From contig JAKBMM010000001.1 of assembly GCA_021831565.1 (NCBI GenBank), forward strand, positions 1-64,000: a stretch of 64,000 nucleotides of DNA. Direction: 5' to 3'. The position numbers were made by a program, and so were the translations under genes. Origin of the DNA: Planctomycetota bacterium. Its GTDB lineage: Bacteria > Planctomycetota > Phycisphaerae > WQYP01. This document shows, one piece after another, positions 1 through 8,532 of this stretch (position 1 is the stretch's first letter; each line of letters begins with the position of its first letter). The notes beneath the pieces were generated by a model. It ran no database searches. It worked only from the letters and a program-made list of their open reading frames with translations, and was not told the origin of the DNA.

Positions 1-2
1 CC

Positions 3-101
3 ATCAAAGTGAGTGACGAAGAGCTCGCACGCCTGCGCTTGACCCCCCACCCCTTCCACGGAGACTGGAACTATACCTTATCGCCGGGCCGGCATAATTG
101 A
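3..101 (+). mobile_element. 3' end of an ISAzo13-like transposase gene (partial, cut by the window edge)
   Basis: The frame is open from the left edge and ends in TGA at 99-101. It encodes 32 residues, starting IKVSDEELARLRLTPHPFHG and continuing with DWNYTLSPGRHN. The VSDEE...L.L..H.FHG.WNYT tail is what I know from ISAzo13-family (Rhodopirellula-type) DDE transposases. Only the C-terminus is visible, so I cannot say whether the element is intact. The terminal inverted repeat, if present, should lie between this stop and the next gene, but I cannot identify it. The assignment rests on this short motif alone. Confidence 0.6.
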
Positions 102-185
102 ACAGGTTATTGTTGAGCGCGCCCTAACTCGCGTAATCCGCGGTTAAATAATTGTTCCGCCACGCGCTCGCCGGCGCGTCGCCTG

Positions 186-1193
186 TTGACCTGTTCACCT
201 GCTCCAACCTCTCGCGCAGCGCCCGGCTTCACCCTCGTGGAAATGCTGGTGGTCATTTCGATCATCGCCGTTCTGCTCTCGCTGTTATTGCCCGCTTTGG
301 GCAAGGCGCGCAACCTGGCCCTGCAGATCGTCTGCGCCTCGAATCTGCGGTCACTGGGGCAGGGCGTGTTCGTTTACATCGGCGAATACAAAAACTATCC
401 CATGCCGGCGGGGTGGCACAATCAGAATAGTGGGGGAGGATATATACACGAGAACCTCGAGCCGTTCGGCAATCTCGACTCCACCGGCCCCGGCATGGAC
501 ATGGCCAACCAGCCTTACTCCTTTGGTTATGGTCTGCTCTATACCAGCGGCATCATCAAGAATCCGGAGGTCTTCTTTTGCCCGCAGGCCGGCCTGTTCA
601 CCCTCGACGGAGATACTCTGCAAACGGGCGGCGGCAGTGGTCAGCTTTCACGAACCTTTCCCATGTCGTGGGTGGCGCCGCAGAAGCTATACGATCCTGC
701 CGAATGGGGCCAGCCGCTTTCTCCCTGGCAGAAAAGCCTGACAAAACCCTACGAATTTTTGCAGGCCATTTTCCTTGGCTACAACTACTGGTTCGGATTT
801 TCCCAGGGCACGTTTTCGAATCCAACGGGCAAACACGGGCTTACGAACACCAGCCCCATTAACGTAACCAACCCCTGGACGGGGGTTACGGCGTAAACCT
901 CCCTTCTGGATCCGGCGCATCCGTTCACTTCGGGCACCAACTGCCACAGCGCCGTGGAGTCGATTTTGGGCAGCGACGTGACGGTCAGCAATTCACAGCC
1001 CCCGCCGCTGTCCTGGCTGTTCCAGCCCAATAACATAGGCGAGCCGGGCCGCGTGCCCCTGTCGAATCATGTCGGCCAAAACGGCGTGCGGGGCGCGAAT
1101 ATTCTCTACAACGACGGCTCGGTACAGTGGAAAGGCCCAGCAGATTTGCATTGCAACTATTTCGATGGCGGTTCGCTGTTTTTCTGGGAATAA
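186..1193 (+). pseudogene. Type II-type pseudopilin (planctomycete DUF1559-like), interrupted by an in-frame stop
   Basis: The first part (186-896) encodes 236 residues. It has a prepilin leader ending in G followed by FTLVEMLVVISIIAVLLSLL, the type IV/type II pseudopilin cleavage and transmembrane segment. It stops at TAA 894-896. The same frame continues without another stop to 1193 and carries the rest of the family's C-terminus, including NHVGQNG...GANILYNDGSVQW, the processing-associated H...DG signature. The two parts together would make about 335 residues, the usual length of these proteins. The start is uncertain: TTG at 186 is the only start-like codon in the frame after the stop at 114-116. 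Secreted or envelope pilin-like role expected. A nonsense mutation, a sequence error or readthrough would all fit. Confidence 0.75.
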
Positions 1194-1196
1194 TCA

Positions 1197-1216
1197 ATCC
1201 CGATAGCTATCGGGAT
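1197..1216. repeat. Perfect 20-nt palindrome, best copy of a dispersed element
   Basis: ATCCCGATAGCTATCGGGAT is fully self-complementary and begins 3 nt after the stop codon of the pseudopilin frame. No T-tract follows, so it is not a classical intrinsic terminator. Related copies occur at 8097-8110, 18673-18690, 29500-29517, 53021-53038, 58771-58789 and 59036-59053, with half-sites at 51551 and 53108. Confidence 0.85.
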
Positions 1217-1250
1217 CGCAGCGGACCCTCTTCGCGCCAGCCGGAACCGT

Positions 1251-1784
1251 TTACGGACTGGAAGTCGCGTACGGCGGATCGCTGTGGCGACTTCGATTTG
1301 TTTTTCGTTTTTTACCCGTGAACGGTTCCACCGCCGCGGCGTCTCTCAACCCCGGCTCCATGCGCCGTCCGCTGATGCAAATCGGAATAATTTTGCGGGT
1401 GGGAATCTGTTCCAGCGGCGTGCGGCGGCCATGGCCGGGGCGCCAGGCATGGCGCAGACGGTTGTACTTCTCGTCGTTGGCCGCACGAACGCGAACTTTC
1501 TCCCCCAGGTCGTCCACCGCCGTGAGTCGGCCTTCCACCAACACGCTGGCATAGTCGTCAAGCTGATCCGTAAACCAGTCCACCTCAAAACACACACGGT
1601 CGTTGGTCCGCAGAATATCGCCCTTGCGACCGCTCAGCGGCACCCGCAGGTAGATGCAGCCGTCCAGCCGGCAGAAGGGCAGGGGAATTACATACGGCGT
1701 GGCGTCTTGGGCAGACATGGCCAGCCGGCCGATCAGGGCGTTGTCCAGGAGTTCTCCGATTTCTTTCTCAGTCATTGGAATCAT
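1251..1784 (-). CDS. Pyridoxamine 5'-phosphate oxidase-family FMN-binding split-barrel protein
   Basis: The 177-residue protein starts MIPMTEKEIGELLDNALIGR and continues with LAMSAQDATPYVIPLPF. This is the N-terminal signature of the NimA/PNPOx-like flavin split-barrel family, which binds FMN (sometimes heme) and reduces small substrates. Later parts of the barrel are also recognisable (GDILRTNDRVCFEVD, SVLVEGRL). I chose ATG 1784 over the upstream GTG at 1835 because GGAG lies about 8 nt before it. The gene is divergent from the AhbD/AhbC-like pair, with only 73 nt between the starts, which suggests shared control. The real substrate is unknown. It could be a flavin reductase serving the radical SAM enzymes or an unrelated detoxifying reductase. 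Confidence 0.75.
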   Translation of the reverse strand: MIPMTEKEIGELLDNALIGRLAMSAQDATPYVIPLPFCRLDGCIYLRVPLSGRKGDILRTNDRVCFEVDWFTDQLDDYASVLVEGRLTAVDDLGEKVRVRAANDEKYNRLRHAWRPGHGRRTPLEQIPTRKIIPICISGRRMEPGLRDAAAVEPFTGKKRKTNRSRHSDPPYATSSP

Positions 1785-1857
1785 GGAATTCTCCGCAAAA
1801 CGGAGTATGTTGAGTCGATTGTCCACTTTAACCACATTTTATGGTAAAATCAAAAAC

Positions 1858-3003
1858 ATGGTAAATAACGGAAACAACCATGCCCCGGCCCGGTCCGCCG
1901 GTGGACTGGATTATGACTCGTCCGACTTCGATCATTCGCCTCTCGTGGTGTTTTATGAAGTGACGCGGGCGTGCAATCTCCTCTGCCGGCACTGTCGGGC
2001 CGAGGCTCAGCCGCGCCGCCATCCGTTGGAATTGGATACCAGGACGGCTCTGGCCCTGCTGGCCGATCTGAAACGCTTTCCCAAACCGCCGTTGCTGGTG
2101 TTCACCGGCGGCGATCCGATCAAGCGCGCCGACGTTTTCGATCTGGTGCGTTACGGCGTGGAGAGCGGTCTGAAAGTGGCCATGACTCCCTCCGCCACGA
2201 AACTGGTTACACCTGCCGTAGTCCGCGGGCTTCAACAAGCCGGTTTGCATCGTCTGGCGGTAAGTCTTGATGGCGCCGACGCCGCCACCCATGACGGTTT
2301 CCGCCGCGTGCCGGGCAGCTATGAGCGCACGCTGGAAATCATGCGGGACGCCATCCAATTCAATCTGCCCTTGCAGATCAACACCACCATCGCCCGCCAT
2401 AATTTCGACCAGATCGACGCCATGGCCCGTCTGCTCGGCCACTATCCCATTATGCTCTGGTCGGTATTTTTCCTGGTTCCCACCGGACGAGCGCTGGCCG
2501 AGAGCCGTATTTCTCCGGAAGAATATGAGATTGCCTTTGAAAAACTTTACCAGCACACGGGGCGGCATGGGTTTGGGGTCAAAACCACTGAAGCGCCGCA
2601 TTACCGCCGGTTCATTCTGGAAAAGCAAAACCATGCCGCACCCGCCGAAAAAGACGGCGGATATGCTCTGCCCGGAATCGTGGGCACCAACGATGGTCGC
2701 GGCGTGATGTTCATCAGCCATATTGGCGAAATTTTTCCCAGCGGTTTTTTGCCGATTCTCTGTGGCCGCTTTCCCCACGATTCTCTCGTCGATGTGTATC
2801 AACACTCGCCCCTGTTCGGCGACCTGCGCAACCCCGGCAAACTCAAAGGTAAATGCGGGTTTTGCCGGTACCGCGGCATCTGCGGCGGCAGCCGGGCGCG
2901 GGCCTACGGCCTTACAGGTGATCCCCTGGCGGCCGAACCCGACTGTATTTATGGTTCTCCCCGAGTCGCGCCCCAACGGAGTCTGCCGCTATGCTTAGCG
3001 TGA
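1858..3003 (+). CDS. Radical SAM/SPASM protein of the AhbD/NirJ type, putative heme synthase
   Basis: The 381-residue protein has the radical SAM CxxxCxxC in TRACNLLCRHCRAEA (about residues 35-50). A glycine-rich FTGGDP follows, where GGEP is usual, and then the conserved SLDGADAATHDGFRRVPGS block. A C-terminal SPASM-type cysteine cluster follows (CGFCRYRGICGGSRARAYGL...PDC). The VFFLVPTGRA and FISHIGEIFPSGFLP segments match AhbD-like proteins, which decarboxylate Fe-coproporphyrin to heme b. The related TIGR04053-type subfamily is another possibility. ATG 1858 is chosen because the upstream extension of the frame reads through the divergent promoter region and shows no family similarity. The gene overlaps the next by 13 nt and is probably co-translated with it. 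The exact substrate is inferred. Confidence 0.7.
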   Translation: MVNNGNNHAPARSAGGLDYDSSDFDHSPLVVFYEVTRACNLLCRHCRAEAQPRRHPLELDTRTALALLADLKRFPKPPLLVFTGGDPIKRADVFDLVRYGVESGLKVAMTPSATKLVTPAVVRGLQQAGLHRLAVSLDGADAATHDGFRRVPGSYERTLEIMRDAIQFNLPLQINTTIARHNFDQIDAMARLLGHYPIMLWSVFFLVPTGRALAESRISPEEYEIAFEKLYQHTGRHGFGVKTTEAPHYRRFILEKQNHAAPAEKDGGYALPGIVGTNDGRGVMFISHIGEIFPSGFLPILCGRFPHDSLVDVYQHSPLFGDLRNPGKLKGKCGFCRYRGICGGSRARAYGLTGDPLAAEPDCIYGSPRVAPQRSLPLCLA

Positions 3004-4208
3004 GCAATCTTCTGTGCGATCACCAGGCGGGCAATGAAAGCCTGCGTTATGGCCACCGTACCCGGCGAAGCGAATCGCCCGGCCCGCCGCGTCCCGTGGT
3101 GGTCTGGGCCGTAACCAAGGCCTGCAATTTGCACTGCGTGCATTGTTACGCCTCCGCCGACGCGAACCCGGCCCCCGGCGAGTTGGCTTATGACGAGGGC
3201 CGGCGGCTGCTCGACGACCTTGCCGGCTTCGCCGTACCCGCGGTGCTTTTTAGCGGGGGCGAGCCGTTGGTCCGCCCCGCTACCCTCCGGTTCATCGCCC
3301 ATGCCCGGAGCCTGGGGCTGGCCTGCACGCTCTCCACCAACGGCCTGTTGATTGACGAGGCCATGGCCGACAGGCTCGCCGAGGTTGGATTGAAATATGT
3401 AGGAATCAGCATTGACGGCACGGCGGATCGCCATGACAAACTCCGCGGTCGGCAAGGCGCCTATGCCGGTGTGCTGGCGGCGATCGACCGCTGCCGGCGG
3501 CGCGGCATCAAGGTGGGCTTGCGCTTTACCGTGCACGGGCTGAATGTCGCCGACTTGGACGCCATTTTCGACCTCTGCATCGCCCGCCGGGTGCAGCGGC
3601 TCTGCGTGTATCACCTGGCCTACGCCGGCCGCGGGGGAAATATGCAAAAAGTGGATCTGACTGCCGCGCAGATTCGCGCCGTAGTGGATCGAATTTTCCA
3701 GAAAAGCATCCAGCTCCACGCCGCCGGGGAGCCGCTGGAGGTCCTTACCGTGGACAATCACGCCGATGCGGCGTATCTCCTGCTTCAACTTGAGAAATCC
3801 GATCCCGTCCGCTGCCGGCGGGTATGGGAGAAACTCGAGGGAACCGGCGGCAATCGCTCCGGATGCAACATTGCTTCCATCGATCCCGTAGGCAATGTGC
3901 ATTACGATCAGTTTAGCTGGCATTACAACTGCGGCAACGTGCGGGAAAAGTCCTTCAGTGCCATCTGGTCCGAAGCGAGCGATCCAAGACTGGCCCTGCT
4001 TCGCGATCGCCGGGCACATCTGCCCCGGCGCTGCCAGGACTGCCGTTTTGTTTCCGTTTGCAACGGCAATCTGCGAACACGCGCCGAGGCGGCTACCGGC
4101 GATTGGCTCGGATTCGATCCCGGCTGCTACCTGACCGATCAAGAAATCCGTCCCCCTGGCGACCAACAGGTCGCGGCGGTGGCCCTTCCGGTGGCCGCGG
4201 GCGCATAA
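2991..4208 (+). CDS. ahbC: AhbC-like radical SAM/SPASM protein (12,18-didecarboxysiroheme deacetylase type)
   Basis: The protein has 405 residues. It starts MLSVSNLLCDHQ...SLRYGHR, an N-terminus typical of AhbC. CxxxCxxC lies in VTKACNLHCVHCYASA, followed by LFSGGEPLVRP, YVGISIDGT and a C-terminal cysteine set (CQDCRFVSVCNGNLRTRAE...GFDPGC). AhbC removes the acetyl side chains of 12,18-didecarboxysiroheme to give Fe-coproporphyrin in the siroheme-dependent heme pathway, upstream of AhbD. Its start lies inside the end of the AhbD-like gene, so the two enzymes of consecutive steps are coupled. The decarboxylase partners AhbA/AhbB are not in this window. The alternative is a NirJ-type heme d1 enzyme, but no nir genes are near. 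Confidence 0.75.
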   Translation: MLSVSNLLCDHQAGNESLRYGHRTRRSESPGPPRPVVVWAVTKACNLHCVHCYASADANPAPGELAYDEGRRLLDDLAGFAVPAVLFSGGEPLVRPATLRFIAHARSLGLACTLSTNGLLIDEAMADRLAEVGLKYVGISIDGTADRHDKLRGRQGAYAGVLAAIDRCRRRGIKVGLRFTVHGLNVADLDAIFDLCIARRVQRLCVYHLAYAGRGGNMQKVDLTAAQIRAVVDRIFQKSIQLHAAGEPLEVLTVDNHADAAYLLLQLEKSDPVRCRRVWEKLEGTGGNRSGCNIASIDPVGNVHYDQFSWHYNCGNVREKSFSAIWSEASDPRLALLRDRRAHLPRRCQDCRFVSVCNGNLRTRAEAATGDWLGFDPGCYLTDQEIRPPGDQQVAAVALPVAAGA

Positions 4209-4262
4209 GACCCGTTCCCGCCCCAAGCCGGGTCACGGCGGCGGCCCGCGTAAGAACCTATG

Positions 4263-4284
4263 GACGCGGAACCCCGTCTTTTTT
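4263..4284 (+). terminator. Probable intrinsic terminator after the AhbC-like gene
   Basis: GACGCGGAACCCCGTC can fold into a stem with one internal mismatch and is followed directly by six T residues (4279-4284). It lies 55 nt after the stop of the upstream plus-strand gene, between convergent genes. Confidence 0.6.
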
Positions 4285-4360
4285 AGAAGAATCAAGCTGA
4301 CCGCCCATGAAAAGCCAGGTAAACTGTATTGCGCCCAAGCCGTCATGCCCCCGAAGTCTG

Positions 4361-4861
4361 TTATTCGGTGAACAGGTCGGGTTGATCCGGATCCACGTGA
4401 CGGGATTTTTCCATTACTTCGCGGGCCTCTTGCACCAGTTCGCCCAAGTCTTTGAATTGATGATATACCGAGGCGAATCGCACGTAGGCGATCGGATCGA
4501 TCTGCCGGAGGTATTTCATGACCTGCTCACCGATCAAGGCGCTGGACACTTCGTGCTGATCTTGGCGGGCGACCTGTTCTTCGACGGCGTCCACCAGGCG
4601 GGCGATGGTTTCAGCGGGTATCGGGCGTTTGTAGCAGGCGCGGTGAATACCTTCCAAGATGCGGTTTCGATCAAACGGAACGCGGGATCCGTCCTTTTTC
4701 ACCACGGTGAGCCGCACGACTTGCTCGATGCGTTCATAAGTGGTGTAGCGGCGCTGGCACTGGGAACAAACGCGGCGACGACGGATCGCGTCACCGCCCT
4801 CCACGGGCCGTGAATCAAGCACGCGATCCTGTTCTGCGGCATGACAATAGGGACAACGCAC
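4361..4861 (-). CDS. nrdR: Transcriptional repressor NrdR
   Basis: At 166 residues this is the normal NrdR length. The N-terminus MRCPYCHAAEQDRVLDSRP is the zinc ribbon, with CPYC and a second pair in VCSQCQRRYTTYER. An ATP-cone domain follows from about residue 48 (VVKKDGSRVPFDRNRILEGI). NrdR senses ATP/dATP through the cone and represses ribonucleotide reductase genes. No nrd gene is next to it here, so its targets must lie elsewhere. It is the last gene of a minus-strand run that includes a lipoprotein gene, and it converges on the AhbC-like gene. Confidence 0.95.
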   Translation of the reverse strand: MRCPYCHAAEQDRVLDSRPVEGGDAIRRRRVCSQCQRRYTTYERIEQVVRLTVVKKDGSRVPFDRNRILEGIHRACYKRPIPAETIARLVDAVEEQVARQDQHEVSSALIGEQVMKYLRQIDPIAYVRFASVYHQFKDLGELVQEAREVMEKSRHVDPDQPDLFTE

Positions 4862-4918
4862 GCCAATAAGTTATTCGCAAGGGGCCGGAAGGTCAATTTC
4901 GACCAGACTGCGCCCGGG

Positions 4919-5506
4919 TCAACGGCGTTGACGAAATCGGTAGGTCTGAAGGTAAAACTCGCGCTGCGCGCGAAGCGTCAGGGCAATAGTTTTTGAGCCG
5001 GAACGAACGGCGGTGATGTTGCCGACGATTCGCGACGGACCAAGGGCATCGCGGAAATAACCGGCGGCGCCGGTCAGCCGAAGATCGCCGGCCACAACGG
5101 AGGCATGCATGACGGGAGCGCGGGAACTGTTATGAATGCGAATAAAACCCGCGCCTTGGTACATGCCGGCGCCGGAGGGAGTGATGACCAAGTATCGAAA
5201 AGTGGCGTTGATCGCCGTGTGTAATATAGGTGTAACGCCGGGAATTGGCTTCCAGAGTACCCGGATTATGGCGATTTGAGTGATGGCAGCGTCTGTACCG
5301 GTTGGGGGCGTGGTTGCCTGCAGGTAGAAATGGTACATGCCGGCTCGATCCACGCGGTAATAGGCGAGTTGAAAGTGTGGTTCGAGCACCGCGCCGTGCG
5401 AGGCCGCAATCGGTTTGATGCGCAGCGGTCCAAATGATTGGCAGCCCGCGGTCAAAAGAACAAGCAGGCCGATAACCACGGCGCCGACAACTTTCACCCT
5501 CTTCAT
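4919..5506 (-). CDS. Predicted lipoprotein of unknown function
   Basis: The 195-residue protein begins MKRVKVVGAVVIGLLVLLTA followed by GCQS, a lipoprotein signal peptide with a lipobox (LTAGC) about 21 residues in. The mature part is rich in beta-forming residues, with no domain I recognise. ATG 5506 is preferred over the in-frame ATG at 5518 because GGGTGA lies just before it and a short basic n-region follows. It is likely anchored to a membrane facing the periplasm. It sits between nrdR and the DUF971 gene on the same strand, with gaps of 57 and 128 nt. Nothing in the context gives a function. Confidence 0.65.
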   Translation of the reverse strand: MKRVKVVGAVVIGLLVLLTAGCQSFGPLRIKPIAASHGAVLEPHFQLAYYRVDRAGMYHFYLQATTPPTGTDAAITQIAIIRVLWKPIPGVTPILHTAINATFRYLVITPSGAGMYQGAGFIRIHNSSRAPVMHASVVAGDLRLTGAAGYFRDALGPSRIVGNITAVRSGSKTIALTLRAQREFYLQTYRFRQRR

Positions 5507-5634
5507 GTATTCACCCATGAGTACTGCGCCCGTTGTGCGGGCGGCTTGAGTTTAGAACAGGCGGCATAATCGCACGGGGGGTTCATCATAAAAGAGAATC
5601 CCGCCCAATTCCACAATCCCAGAATTATTTATTT

Positions 5635-5982
5635 TTATTCAACGGCAGAATCAGTCCGGCCCGCCGGGGAATCCATATCCCGGAGATATTTGAAGCTGTA
5701 AATTCCGGCGGAATGTTGATCAGACCAGACAATGCGGATGGCATAATTACCCACCATCTCGGCCCCCAGCGCGGCGATGGGACCATCGTAGGCGGTGCGA
5801 ACCACCGGCAAGAGTTGGCGGCCAAGCAGATCGCGCTCACCCTGGCAGCCGGCGCACGGGCACATCCGCCGCAGCAAACGCAGAGGATAGATGGAACGGC
5901 GGCCATCCGACCAGTCGATTTCCAGGCATTGCGATTTTTTTAACGCAAGCCGAACCGGTTCGACGGGAGAGAAATTTTCCAT
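5635..5982 (-). CDS. DUF971 (gamma-butyrobetaine hydroxylase N-terminal-like) small protein
   Basis: The 115-residue protein has the DUF971 pattern. LEIDWSDGRRSIYPLRLLRRMCPCAGC is followed later by VGNYAIRIVWSDQHSAGIYSF. Members are small zinc-binding domains, often free-standing and sometimes fused to Fe-S cluster proteins (Mrp/ApbC) or hydroxylases. The C-x-C-x2-C in the middle could hold a metal. It lies 101 nt downstream of dnaK on the same strand and may be transcribed with it. The C-terminal tail after YLRDMDS is short and unremarkable. The cellular role is unknown. Confidence 0.8.
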   Translation of the reverse strand: MENFSPVEPVRLALKKSQCLEIDWSDGRRSIYPLRLLRRMCPCAGCQGERDLLGRQLLPVVRTAYDGPIAALGAEMVGNYAIRIVWSDQHSAGIYSFKYLRDMDSPAGRTDSAVE

Positions 5983-6016
5983 GCTGGAATGCCCGCCCTG
6001 CTTTTATGTCGACGAT

Positions 6017-6037
6017 CCGCGCGTTGTATCCGCGCGG
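6017..6037 (-). other. Hairpin between dnaK and the DUF971 gene
   Basis: CCGCGCG, a 7-nt loop and CGCGCGG form a perfect stem 47 nt after the dnaK stop. There is no T-tract on the minus strand, so it may be an RNA-stability or processing element rather than a terminator. Confidence 0.45.
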
Positions 6038-6083
6038 GAAATTCGGCGGAATACATCTGTCTTGAAATGATCCGCGCTGATTT

Positions 6084-8024
<1,941 letters not shown>

Positions 8025-8532
8025 ACGTCATTTCCTTTTTTCTGGTTGTACGGGCGCTCGAAGTTCCAATGCACCCCGAGGACGAACCAAGATGCCATCG
8101 GGATCCCGATTGTTATCCCGAATAGGTATCAGGACAGGTCGGGAGACTCGCGCTCATCATAATAGCCATGATGTTCCGCCGCAGCCTTTCACAATAATTA
8201 GGGTTTAGCAAGAGTCATGCCGCCCTTTTTTATAATCCATTTTTGTTATCATAACTCTAGAAATAAGATGGTGTTACAAAAATTATGGTTTGTGTGACGC
8301 CACGTCATCTTGGTGTTTGTTTAGGCAGAATAACACCATGTCCTGCCAGCTTGGCAGAAATAGATATCCGGTTCCGTAACCGTTCACGGCGGTGCGGAAA
8401 ACGGCCGCTGGTTTCCACCACACGACTGCGTGGCCGGGGCGGCACGGTGGTTTGCGGTCCCGGCACACCGGAAAAACCCGTGCCCGTCGGGACGTGCGCG
8501 GAAAACACCCGCGGCGTGAACGGTTACGGCTT
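8025..8532. other. 508-bp intergenic region upstream of dnaK with several inverted repeats
   Basis: No convincing gene lies here. Near dnaK there is a 14-nt palindrome ATCGGGATCCCGAT (8097-8110) and a diverged copy of the dispersed palindrome (8115-8134). Further up are GTTAT-C-ATAAC (8245-8255), TGACG-CCA-CGTCA (8295-8307) and a long-range pair ATGGTGTTA (8268-8276) with TAACACCAT (8331-8339). CTGCCA-GCT-TGGCAG (8343-8357) is a small hairpin downstream of the glycosyltransferase stop. The AT-rich part around 8227-8290 is the most likely place for the dnaK promoter, but I cannot fix a -35/-10 pair. Confidence 0.6.

Noticed and set aside
1828-2976. Long open frame on the minus strand opposite the AhbD-like gene
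   Set aside because: It is a shadow of the radical SAM gene in GC-rich DNA, with no domain pattern. The same holds for 2949-4226 opposite the AhbC-like gene.
8283-8468. 61-residue minus-strand open frame upstream of dnaK
   Set aside because: No start signal or recognisable feature; it spans the inverted repeats.
8025-8532. CIRCE element for dnaK
   Set aside because: I searched for TTAGCACTC with GAGTGCTAA on both strands of this gap and found no acceptable match.
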